In this document: positions 43,803-51,931 of the stretch, piece by piece
How positions within the stretch are numbered: the stretch's first letter is position 1
How the letters are laid out: each line of letters starts with the position of its first letter
Assembly (NCBI RefSeq): GCF_000421165.1
Contig: NZ_ATWI01000013.1
Span: forward strand, 65,479-129,478
Source: Marinobacter daepoensis DSM 16072
GTDB taxonomy: Bacteria > Pseudomonadota > Gammaproteobacteria > Pseudomonadales > Oleiphilaceae
Direction of reading: 5' to 3'
DNA length: 64,000 bases
Program-made: the position numbers and the translations under genes
Notes under the pieces: generated by a model
Told to the model about the DNA's origin: nothing
Seen by the model: the letters and a program-made list of their open reading frames with translations, nothing else
The model's database searches: none

Positions 43803-44633
43803 ATGTCTCCAAAATCGATCGGCGTGGTGATTACCACCTACAACTCCCCGCTCTGGCTGGCCAAGGTTCTCACAGGCTATGAATGTCAGTCCTTCTCATC
43901 GTTTCGGGTGATTATTGCCGATGATGGCTCTACGAAAGACACCCGGGCGCTGATTGATGACTTCAAGGCACGGGGCAAGCTCCAGATCGATCACGTATGG
44001 CACGAGGACAACGGATTCCGGAAGTGCCAGATTCTTAACAAAGCCATCCGCGAAACACCGTGCGACTATCTGATCTTTACGGATGGGGATTGCATCCCGG
44101 AACCTGACTTTGTCCAGACCCATCACGATCTGGCCCGGCCTGGCCAGTTTCTCTCAGGTGGATACATCAAACTGACCATGCCGGTCTCGGAGAAGATCAC
44201 CGACGAAGACATCCGTTCGGGCAACATATTCAAGCCGGCATGGCTGATCGCCCACGGCCAACCCCGGAACCACAAACTCTGGAAGTTGTCCCCATCGAGG
44301 GCGTTCCGTCAGTTCATGAACCGGATCACCCCGGCTGCGGCCAGTTGGAATGGCATGAACAGCTCCACCTGGACCCGCGATCTCATTGCCGTCAATGGTT
44401 TCAACGAGGACATGCAATACGGTGGACTGGACCGGGAACTCGGGGAACGCTTGTGGAATTTTGGCCACCGCTCCCGGCAGATCCGCTATAGCACCGTGTG
44501 CCTGCACCTGGACCATGCCAGGGGCTATTCAAAGCCGGAAATCTGGGAAAAGAACAGAGCCATCCGGAAAGCCGTGAAGGATAACAAAACCTTCTGGGCT
44601 GAGAATGGCATCGAGAAGAAGCGACCGGCATGA
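43803..44633 (+). CDS. Glycosyltransferase family 2
   Basis: GT-A fold inverting transferase. N-terminal SIGVVITTYNSPLWLAKVL, the nucleotide-binding VIIADDGSTKDTRALID, the DxD as TDGDCIPEPDF, and a C-terminal galactosyltransferase-like block NGFNEDMQYGGLDRELGERL. 276 residues from the ATG at 43803; the frame is open to 43752 and the SD is weak at both. The stop overlaps the next start by four bases. Confidence 0.9.
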   Translation: MSPKSIGVVITTYNSPLWLAKVLTGYECQSFSSFRVIIADDGSTKDTRALIDDFKARGKLQIDHVWHEDNGFRKCQILNKAIRETPCDYLIFTDGDCIPEPDFVQTHHDLARPGQFLSGGYIKLTMPVSEKITDEDIRSGNIFKPAWLIAHGQPRNHKLWKLSPSRAFRQFMNRITPAAASWNGMNSSTWTRDLIAVNGFNEDMQYGGLDRELGERLWNFGHRSRQIRYSTVCLHLDHARGYSKPEIWEKNRAIRKAVKDNKTFWAENGIEKKRPA

Positions 44634-45799
44634 GAACTCTGGTAGTTATACACAGTCTGAAAATGGGTGGCATGGAACGCGTCGCGGTCAACCTCGCCGA
44701 TGCCTTTGCCGAAGAGGGTCACGAAAGCCACCTGCTGTCCTGCCGGAATCAACCCAACGACCTCAGCCCTTCGCACCCCGGGGTACAGCTCCACTATTTT
44801 GATCAGTTCCGGGCACTGATGAAGTCGGTGATCGGTATTCCGGTATTTCTGCTTTCCCGGGTGCTTCTGGGCGTGGTGTTACCCAGATCCCATTTCATGT
44901 GGACAGGCTGGCTGAGTGGCTGGCTGCTCAAACGCCGGATCCGGGCTCTGGAAAAGCAATTCGGTCGCTTTGATCGCATCATTTTCCGGGGATTAGGCAC
45001 CTTCAAGTATTTCTGGTCATTCCGTGATGACCGGTGTCTCTATGTGCTGGAAAACGTCATCCACTATGACCGGCCCTTATGGCAGAAGACATGGGAGTGG
45101 CGCCTGGTCTTCCACAAACGCCATCTGGCCTGCGTGTCTTCCGGTGTCATGGATTCTGCGCTTGAGGCTTTCAAAAAAGGCGGAATCGAGCCTGCCAGCC
45201 TCAGGGTGATCACCAACCCCTGCCCGGTTAGCCAGATTGCAACGCTGGCAGCAGAGTCTGACCCGGACATTCCCACCACGCCTTACATTCTCAATGTCGC
45301 CCGGCTGGTCCCCCAGAAAGGTCACGAACTGCTTCTGGAAGCCTATGCACGCTCGGGGGTCAGCCATAAACTGGTCATCGTTGGCGAGGGGCATCTTCGC
45401 AACCAACTGGAAGACAAAGCCCGGAAGCTAGGTATTGAAGAGCAGGTCTACTTTGCCGGCCAACGCAAGAACCCGTATCCGTGGATGAAACAGGCCGACC
45501 TCTTTGTTCTGGCGTCTGAATACGAAGGGTTAGGCATTGTCCTGACCGAAGCGCTGGCGTGCGGCACTCCCATTATGTCTGTTGAAAGCCGAGGTGGGGT
45601 CACCGACGTCTTTACCGGCGAGTTGGAAGCGTACCTGACACCGAGGACCACGGAGGGATTGGCAGCAGGACTGTCTTCAGTGACACAGCAACTGCCGGTT
45701 ACGGTAAACCCCGAGTGGCTGGCTCCCTTCCGTAGCCATGTGGTGGTCAAGGCCTTCCTGGAACCCATGAAAAAGAACACGAAAGCCTCCAATGACTGA
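44630..45799 (+). CDS. Glycosyltransferase family 4
   Basis: GT-B transferase, 389 residues. N-terminal VVIHSLKMGGMERVAVNLAD, a hydrophobic segment near residues 62-85 that may bind membrane, and donor-side motifs LNVARLVPQKGHELLLEAYA, VYFAGQRKNPYPWMKQADLF and SEYEGLGIVLTEALACGTPI (E-x7-E). Overlaps both neighbours by a few bases, so it is translationally coupled to the GT2 and the sulfotransferase. Confidence 0.88.
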   Translation: MRTLVVIHSLKMGGMERVAVNLADAFAEEGHESHLLSCRNQPNDLSPSHPGVQLHYFDQFRALMKSVIGIPVFLLSRVLLGVVLPRSHFMWTGWLSGWLLKRRIRALEKQFGRFDRIIFRGLGTFKYFWSFRDDRCLYVLENVIHYDRPLWQKTWEWRLVFHKRHLACVSSGVMDSALEAFKKGGIEPASLRVITNPCPVSQIATLAAESDPDIPTTPYILNVARLVPQKGHELLLEAYARSGVSHKLVIVGEGHLRNQLEDKARKLGIEEQVYFAGQRKNPYPWMKQADLFVLASEYEGLGIVLTEALACGTPIMSVESRGGVTDVFTGELEAYLTPRTTEGLAAGLSSVTQQLPVTVNPEWLAPFRSHVVVKAFLEPMKKNTKASND

Positions 45800-46724
45800 C
45801 GCCCCTGCTCCTCTCAACATTCTTGTCGCCGGCATTTACTGGTCTGGGTCCGGCGCTGTCGTGGACTATCTGAAAGGGCACCCGGACTGCGCCGTTCCTC
45901 GCGGTGAGTTCACGGACTTCAAGCGCAACGGCCGTATCGGATCAATGCTGGAAGCGCCAACGGCCCAACGTGCAAAATGGCTGGCCCGCAGCCTGTGGGC
46001 CGAAACCCGTCTCGGAAAACTGCCGGGGGCACAACTGAAAGCTCTGCGAGGCGCCTCTCCGGCGTCTCTGCCGTTAAAGGAGCAAGTGGCCCACCACCGG
46101 CTAAAGCTGGCCTACCTCTCCCAATACCGTCGCCACCTGGCCCGGGGTGGCTCCCAGACAGACAGCTCTCACTGGAATCAATGGTTACAGGCCGTCGGAA
46201 AAGCGCAGGTGGGCGGGAAAAGCGCCATTGTCTGGAATCAACCGATCTGGGTCGGCAAGCATGAACACACCTGGCCTGCAGTGTTCAGCCCTTATAAACT
46301 CGTTGTCGTCCACCGGGACCCGGTGGATCAGTTTGCAGAAGTGGTTCGCCAGGGGAAAATCGGCAAACGGAAGTCCGACCCGGCTTTCGACGACAGCGAA
46401 AAAGACGACATACTTTATGTGCTGAAAGGCCTCAAAGCCAAACTACTCAGCCTTGAGACTCTGGCCAGACACCTGGGGCCAGAGCAGATGCTTCTGATCA
46501 ACTTCGAACATTTTGTCGAGGACACCCCGGCACAGGCGGAACGGCTCTGCGGGTTTCTGGGGTTACCTCAGGCGCAGAAGGCCGGAGCGCCATTCGACCC
46601 CAGCAAATCCATCCTGAACGTCGGCATCGGCCGGGATGAGGCAGTCCAGCGTATGCTGGCGCCGCATCAGTCGCTGGTCAATGAACTCTTCGCACTCCGG
46701 GCTCAGCTGGGCAACGAGCAGTAG
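45792..46724 (+). CDS. Sulfotransferase family protein
   Basis: Probable PAPS-dependent sulfotransferase. The 5'-phosphosulfate loop reads GIYWSGSGAVVDYL (about residues 14-27) and the 3'-phosphate site VVHRDPVDQFAEVV; a later INFEHFVEDTPAQAERLCGF is the usual C-terminal family block. 310 residues. It is the last gene of the plus-strand glycan run, and its 3' end overlaps the convergent nucleotidyltransferase gene by 22 bases. It would sulfate a sugar in the core or O-chain; the target is unknown. Confidence 0.82.
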   Translation: MTDAPAPLNILVAGIYWSGSGAVVDYLKGHPDCAVPRGEFTDFKRNGRIGSMLEAPTAQRAKWLARSLWAETRLGKLPGAQLKALRGASPASLPLKEQVAHHRLKLAYLSQYRRHLARGGSQTDSSHWNQWLQAVGKAQVGGKSAIVWNQPIWVGKHEHTWPAVFSPYKLVVVHRDPVDQFAEVVRQGKIGKRKSDPAFDDSEKDDILYVLKGLKAKLLSLETLARHLGPEQMLLINFEHFVEDTPAQAERLCGFLGLPQAQKAGAPFDPSKSILNVGIGRDEAVQRMLAPHQSLVNELFALRAQLGNEQ

Positions 46725-47485
46725 CTTTCAAGCCGCCCATCACTCACCATGGCAGAGTAGGCTTCAAGCTCCTCTGCCGTGTCTACCTCGAGCCATCCGT
46801 TGGACACCAGGCAAGCCTTAACCGGCCATCCGGCATCAATCAAAAACTGGATAAAGCTCGTCATATACATGTTATCGAAGTCTTTACCATCGTACACAGC
46901 CGAACGATCCATGGACTCAAAAACGTCCTTGAATGCCTGAACCCGATCACCACGCACCTTGATCAGCCCCATGTACTGGGCCTGCACCTGATCGTAGCTA
47001 CTCGGCTTCTTACCGAGTTCCGTGACGTTGCCCTGCTCATCCATCCGGAACGTTTCCGCATCATCCAGAGGCTCGTCCATTCTCAACTGCCAGAGGCGTT
47101 GCCAATCACGATCAGCCGCCAGACAGAGCGGCGCATCACAATCAAGCAGCGCCTGAAGCACGTTCGGCTGGTACACAATATCGCCATAGCTGATCAGAAG
47201 GTCTTCTCCGGGCCGCATACGATCAGCGGCACAGAACAGCGTGCGAACCATGTTGGTAGTGGCGTACTCAGGGTTGATCACCAGGCCTGCTCCCTGGGTG
47301 TCCAGATCACCGGCCCGATAGCCACCAATAACGGTGATGTTGTCGGTGATCCCGCACTGCGCCATAGCAACCAGTTGATGATGCAGCAACGGCCTGCCCG
47401 CCAGTGCCACCATGCATTTGGGCCGGTCTTCAGTGTAGGGGCGCAACCGGGTACCCTGGCCCGCCGCCAAGATCAGTGTCTGCAT
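46703..47485 (-). CDS. Nucleotidyltransferase (candidate CTP:phosphoglutamine cytidylyltransferase, Cj1416-like)
   Basis: LicC/sugar-nucleotidyltransferase fold, 260 residues. N-terminal ILAAGQGTRLRPYTEDRPKC has the G-x-G-T-R signature (residues 9-13) and the PK pair (22-23). The metal Asp is in ISYGDIVYQP, and WLEVDTAEELEAY is the C-terminal signature. Alone it could be a phosphocholine or sugar-phosphate cytidylyltransferase. Its neighbours, a class I amidotransferase and a PEP-synthase-like kinase, match Campylobacter Cj1416-Cj1417-Cj1418, where this enzyme joins CMP to L-glutamine phosphate. That role is inferred from the trio. Confidence 0.75.
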   Translation of the reverse strand: MQTLILAAGQGTRLRPYTEDRPKCMVALAGRPLLHHQLVAMAQCGITDNITVIGGYRAGDLDTQGAGLVINPEYATTNMVRTLFCAADRMRPGEDLLISYGDIVYQPNVLQALLDCDAPLCLAADRDWQRLWQLRMDEPLDDAETFRMDEQGNVTELGKKPSSYDQVQAQYMGLIKVRGDRVQAFKDVFESMDRSAVYDGKDFDNMYMTSFIQFLIDAGWPVKACLVSNGWLEVDTAEELEAYSAMVSDGRLESYCSLPS

Positions 47486-48120
47486 GGTTTACCTCTGAAT
47501 ATTCCAGTAAATAGATGTTTGTCGGCATCGCGGAAAGGAACCTCCCGCTCCGGGTGCCACATGATACCGGCCCAGGCCAGCCGATGGTGCAGGAGAGCCT
47601 CCACCTCACCCTCGGCACTCAGGCATTGGGGAATCAGCGACTCTGCGACACCCTCTGCCGAAACTCCCCAATTATGGAAGCTGTTGACCTCCTCAAATGC
47701 ACGAAAAAGCGCATCCGTCGTCGCTGTGCAAACCACCGGATGACGCACCGCCGTGTGGCCGGAAACCGGGACGAGCTGCCCTCCAAGCCAGACATTCATC
47801 ATTTGCAGCCCCCGGCAGACACCGATCACGGGAATGTCATGGGCGTGAGCCCAGGATAACAGCTCAGCCTCCGTGTGATCGCGTTCAGGCGCCACGTTAC
47901 TGGCACCGGGCAAAGAACCAAGGTCATTCCCCCCCGAGAGAATCACCCCCTCCAGACCAACCTCACTGGCCCACCGCCGGATATTGGAAAGCCGATTGGG
48001 AACGGGAACCGGTATAAAACCGAGGCTTTCCAGAAACCGGAACCACTGCTGATCCAGGCAGTCCCGCAGCTCCCCATACGCAGGAACAGTGTCGACACGC
48101 TGGCTGATGCCAATTCGCAT
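47473..48120 (-). CDS. Class I glutamine amidotransferase-like hydrolase (candidate gamma-glutamyl-CDP-amidate hydrolase, Cj1417-like)
   Basis: Peptidase C26 / GATase1-fold hydrolase, 215 residues. The nucleophile is Cys102 in VIGVCRGLQMMN, and the His-Glu pair is H189/E191 in WHPE. GVILSGGNDLGSLPG is the oxyanion-side motif. Related enzymes cleave gamma-glutamyl bonds (PuuD-like). In Campylobacter the homologous Cj1417 releases glutamate from CDP-L-glutamine to give cytidine diphosphoramidate. Starts one base after the kinase stop and overlaps the nucleotidyltransferase by 13 bases, so the three are tightly coupled. Confidence 0.75.
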   Translation of the reverse strand: MRIGISQRVDTVPAYGELRDCLDQQWFRFLESLGFIPVPVPNRLSNIRRWASEVGLEGVILSGGNDLGSLPGASNVAPERDHTEAELLSWAHAHDIPVIGVCRGLQMMNVWLGGQLVPVSGHTAVRHPVVCTATTDALFRAFEEVNSFHNWGVSAEGVAESLIPQCLSAEGEVEALLHHRLAWAGIMWHPEREVPFRDADKHLFTGIFRGKPCRH

Positions 48121-48121
48121 T

Positions 48122-51100
48122 CTAACGTATCACCTCAATTCGCTTGTTCACCGGGTCCAGCTCAAGAGCGCCCGCGCTGGCCAGTGTTGCGTATGTGCCC
48201 TCTCCCACACCTATGGCAGCGGGGAGGCCAAATTCCGCCGCCCGGATGGCCATATGGGAGTTCGCGCCACCGTACATGGTAATCAGTCCGGCAATGCCAT
48301 GGCCAAAAAGCCAGTCATAACCGGGATCGGCCTGGGGGATAAGGGCTATTTTTCCTTCCAGGCCAGGGTTACTGTCCCGGGAGATGCCCTGAAGGTCCAC
48401 ACAGTCTGCCGCCACTCGTTGTTGACCAACGAAATTAGCCTGGGCCTCTGAATACACAAATGAGTAGAAATCCGCTTCCGAGAACAGTAGTGGGGGCAGC
48501 TCCACCATCGCGGCACCACGAAGTACCGCCTCACCTTCCCGGGCATGCCCTGCTAACCACGAGCCCACTTCTTCCGGAGCAATATGACCACCTCTCAGGA
48601 TACCCAATGCCTCCAGAGGAATCCCGGCCAATTGATCACGATCCAGCCCATGGCTCTCTCCAAAACGTGCCAGGCACTCCAACGCCAGGGACAGATGGCG
48701 AGTAAAGACAAACTTAGCCCGCTCCCTTCCCTCAATAGCCCCCCTCAGGAATCGCTCAAGGGAAGCCATGTCCACCGGCAGCCCCATGGCGATCAAGGCC
48801 TCTGAAAACGCAGACTTCTCTTCCTCCCAGGCCGACAACGCCCCAACGTTGTGCCCGGGCTCATCGGCCCTGGCACGCGCGACCGCTGGCGCAAGATACT
48901 GATCCGGATTCTGCGCATAAGATGGCGAGGTGATGTCGTAGGTGCCAGGCCGGAGGTGGCCGTACCGCCCCACCAACTCGCCCATGGACATGTCATCACG
49001 GGCAACGGCTGTTACATCCTCGGTGAAGCGGTGGGATACTGTCCGGATGGAATTCATGAACTCATCAACCGCAACCTGCGACAACACCCCCGTGTGCACC
49101 GCCGATTTCAGCAGTGTCACCGCAATAAAACCGCTACGGGCCAGGTGTGAGAACACCAGCGTTCCATCTCGCCGGCATTCGTCCAGAAGCGTAAAAACCT
49201 GTTCCAGGCTGGCGCCCGGCGCCTGAGCGAAGCGCTCAAAGCGGTGTTCAACGTCCTGAACGAGACTTAGGTCAGCCTCGGTTCTGGCGATGGCACCAGC
49301 GGTGATGGTTCTGAGCCCATCCTCCAGTTGCTGAATGTCCGTTGCCGGGAAATCGCCCTCTTGTGCCAGTCGCTCTCGCCAACGTTCGAAGTCCAGAGCG
49401 ATGCAGGTGGGCACGACATCAAACTCCACCTTATCGTGCAAGTGGGGGTGGCGCCGGAGCCAGTCCAGATAGAAATCGACAAGGCGCCCCGCCAGATCGT
49501 CATCCAGTGTTTTCGGTATAAACGAGTTGAAGCTGGCCCGGATATCAATGTAGGGGTGCCCGGCAAACATTCTCAGCAAAGGCTGGGGACGAACGTCCCG
49601 GTAACCGTATTCCGCACGCTGCGTTGCCCAGACTTCGTCCAGTATCAGGTACCGGTACAGGCTCGATGCCAGACGCCCTGGCCGGGTCCCGATAATCTCG
49701 GCTGGGTTCCAGTCCGGCATTACCCCGAAGTAAGCCGGTTTACCCACCACGAATGGGCCTGGGGTCTGCAACTGGCGGAAACGATCGACCGCACTGGCCA
49801 GCAGGAGGTCGGAGCTGTCGCTCTCACTCAACTCATGCTGAACCGCAATCGGGCGCACCTGAAGTACATGAATATGCCCACCTTCAGTAATCGCGAATTC
49901 GATATCCAGGGAGTCAAAGTCCAGGAGGTCTTCCACTTCTCTCAGAGCCGGCATCAGGCCCGCCAGATTCTCCGGAATCACAACCTGATCGGCCGGCCTT
50001 CCTCTGCGCACAACCAGGGTTTTGTGTTCACGACTGGCACCACTCGTGATCGACTCAGTACTGCGAGTGGTATCGTCATAGTTCACCACATAATACGGCG
50101 CACCCGACGAGAGAGTTTTGGTAAACGCAACACCACTGGCGACGACCTTCTCAAGCATCGGCTGTACCAGAACCTGGTTATCGGGATGGCCGTCCGGATA
50201 GGACGCGATCACCTCCTCAATGGCGGACAACAAGGCTTCGGAATCCTGTCGTTCCACGTTCAGAATGCTGGTATAGGCCCCCGCATTGGAAACGCCAAAA
50301 CCATCCTCAGACAGCGCACTACTTCGGACCACAAGCCTGGGGTACTGCGTGAGTTCAGCCGAGATTCTGGCCATCACCGCTCCGGAACTCTCCTGCCAGT
50401 CTGCAACCGTAAAGCTGACCTGATCTTCAATCCGGCTGCGGGTCACAACGCCCTGTAAACGATGCAGCGTCTGGGCTTTGGTGCCCAGTATGAACCGGCT
50501 TAAGTCGTTGGCGTCGTTCATTTCGGCCCATTCGCCACCCACATCCACCGCCGTGATCTGAAAGCCACGGATACGCAGGTATTCAAGCAGCTGGCTCAAA
50601 CTGCCAGTTTTCAGTGATTCCGGTATCGACGAACTGGAGACAAGATAATCGGCAACACGGCCCGACAAGCGCACCAGCCCCACAAATTCCGCATCTGCCA
50701 GATCCTCCGGAATATCCCGCCCCAGGCGGGTCACCATGCCGTCGTGGAGATTGACCTTCTCACACCGGGCCAGGTCTTCATCTGAACGCCCCTCATACCG
50801 GCAGCGCCAGTTAGTATCCACCAGCATCGCAATATCGGTTGGTGCGGAGGACAGCGACTCAACGGCCGAATCCCTGAAAAGAATATCGGCATAAGACACA
50901 TAATGTGTGTAGCGGGAATCCAGCGGCGCCTCCAGCAGTGATGCCGCAGCGCCCGTGCTCTCCCAGTGGGGGTTCACCGAGTAGTGCAGGTCGGGATAGC
51001 GCTCAAGCACCGCATCCAGCTGATACCCACCCACAAAATGCGTTTCCGGTGTCACAACGCGCATCGCCTGCAGCAACCAGTCCAGAACTCGACGGCGCCC

Positions 51101-51199
51101 GGCGGCACCGCGGAGAACACTGTGTTGCTCGCCTTTGAACGGCTTGCCCGCCCCCAGGATAATCAAGCGTGTGGCGGAATGAACGTCTGTAGTTTTCAC
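48122..51199 (-). CDS. Nucleotidyltransferase-PEP synthase-like kinase fusion (candidate L-glutamine kinase, Cj1418-like)
   Basis: Large fusion, 1025 residues from the GTG at 51199 (TTG at 51259 is the far limit; neither has a clear SD). Residues about 1-240 form a LicC-like nucleotidyltransferase domain: LIILGAGKPFKGEQHSVL replaces the usual G-x-G-T-R loop, but SYADILFRD and GGEWAEMNDANDL are typical. From about residue 255 comes a PPDK/PEP synthase ATP-binding domain (LVVRSSALSEDG then NAGAYTSILNV), a long middle region, and a C-terminal swivelling phospho-His domain with His982 in GGANSHMAIRAAEFGLP. There is no PEP/pyruvate barrel, as in Cj1418, which phosphorylates L-glutamine. Kinase role inferred from neighbours. 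Confidence 0.75.
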   Translation of the reverse strand: MKTTDVHSATRLIILGAGKPFKGEQHSVLRGAAGRRRVLDWLLQAMRVVTPETHFVGGYQLDAVLERYPDLHYSVNPHWESTGAAASLLEAPLDSRYTHYVSYADILFRDSAVESLSSAPTDIAMLVDTNWRCRYEGRSDEDLARCEKVNLHDGMVTRLGRDIPEDLADAEFVGLVRLSGRVADYLVSSSSIPESLKTGSLSQLLEYLRIRGFQITAVDVGGEWAEMNDANDLSRFILGTKAQTLHRLQGVVTRSRIEDQVSFTVADWQESSGAVMARISAELTQYPRLVVRSSALSEDGFGVSNAGAYTSILNVERQDSEALLSAIEEVIASYPDGHPDNQVLVQPMLEKVVASGVAFTKTLSSGAPYYVVNYDDTTRSTESITSGASREHKTLVVRRGRPADQVVIPENLAGLMPALREVEDLLDFDSLDIEFAITEGGHIHVLQVRPIAVQHELSESDSSDLLLASAVDRFRQLQTPGPFVVGKPAYFGVMPDWNPAEIIGTRPGRLASSLYRYLILDEVWATQRAEYGYRDVRPQPLLRMFAGHPYIDIRASFNSFIPKTLDDDLAGRLVDFYLDWLRRHPHLHDKVEFDVVPTCIALDFERWRERLAQEGDFPATDIQQLEDGLRTITAGAIARTEADLSLVQDVEHRFERFAQAPGASLEQVFTLLDECRRDGTLVFSHLARSGFIAVTLLKSAVHTGVLSQVAVDEFMNSIRTVSHRFTEDVTAVARDDMSMGELVGRYGHLRPGTYDITSPSYAQNPDQYLAPAVARARADEPGHNVGALSAWEEEKSAFSEALIAMGLPVDMASLERFLRGAIEGRERAKFVFTRHLSLALECLARFGESHGLDRDQLAGIPLEALGILRGGHIAPEEVGSWLAGHAREGEAVLRGAAMVELPPLLFSEADFYSFVYSEAQANFVGQQRVAADCVDLQGISRDSNPGLEGKIALIPQADPGYDWLFGHGIAGLITMYGGANSHMAIRAAEFGLPAAIGVGEGTYATLASAGALELDPVNKRIEVIR

Positions 51200-51242
51200 G
51201 GGCAATGACCAAAGCAAAAGAATGGTAAGTGGGGCGACAACG

Positions 51243-51893
51243 TTAAAACTGGCTGACAAGCTCGGCGAGCGAGCCCCGTTTCAGGTCGGCGTCTTTGAAA
51301 TCAAAGGCGGATTCACTCCAGTCGCTGACAAACACAAAATCGAGGCCTGCTCGTCTGGCAGACTCAAAGTCATACTGACTGTCTCCGATGAAAACCGCCG
51401 GGGAATCCACCACGCCTTCGCGCTCAAGAGCGGCCAGAATGTCGTCTTTGGTTGACGGGCTGCCGTAGATACCGCCATCAAACAGGGCATCAAGACCACG
51501 TTGCCGGAAAACCGACCGCAGTTCCTCCTGGTCACCTCCGGAAACGATAAACCAGCGGGCCGGTTGTGTCAGGGCCCTCAGACGATCAAGGCCCGGGGCA
51601 ACCTCGCAAGACAACAGCCCCTGCTCCACAAAGCCTGCATAATCCGCCAGCAAGCGATCAAGCTCTTCCTTTTCGTAATCCTTACGCCCCACGATATCGG
51701 TCAGAAAACGCTGAAACTTAACGTACCTGGACACGCCCCCATTCTGAACATGGTAGTCCACCAGTTGCTGAGCATACCCGGCACCGTATGGCTCCGCGGC
51801 ACGAAAAAAAGCATCCGTCTTGATGCGATTTGAGTTCAGAACAACGCCATCGCAATCAAACAACCAGGTTCTGTAACCCATCAAATCAATCAT
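51243..51893 (-). CDS. HAD-family hydrolase (phosphoglycolate phosphatase-like)
   Basis: HAD hydrolase of subfamily IA, 216 residues. Motif I is WLFDCDGVVLNSN, motif II is WFIVSGGDQEEL, the conserved lysine is in GSPSTKDDIL, and motif IV is VFIGDSQYDFESARRAG. Its stop lies 43 bases before the GTG of the kinase fusion. In the same run, upstream, is the unrecognised ParB-like gene. Possible substrates are a sugar phosphate or a phosphate on the aldolase product; none can be read from sequence. Confidence 0.87.
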   Translation of the reverse strand: MIDLMGYRTWLFDCDGVVLNSNRIKTDAFFRAAEPYGAGYAQQLVDYHVQNGGVSRYVKFQRFLTDIVGRKDYEKEELDRLLADYAGFVEQGLLSCEVAPGLDRLRALTQPARWFIVSGGDQEELRSVFRQRGLDALFDGGIYGSPSTKDDILAALEREGVVDSPAVFIGDSQYDFESARRAGLDFVFVSDWSESAFDFKDADLKRGSLAELVSQF

Positions 51894-51931
51894 GATGTCA
51901 CTCTTCTCACCAAAAGGCCCCGGTGTGGAGA

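Noticed and set aside
51200..51259. Hydrophobic N-terminal extension of the kinase fusion as a signal peptide
   Set aside because: The only start is a TTG overlapping the HAD stop, with no SD, and the enzyme is expected in the cytosol; the stretch is probably untranslated.
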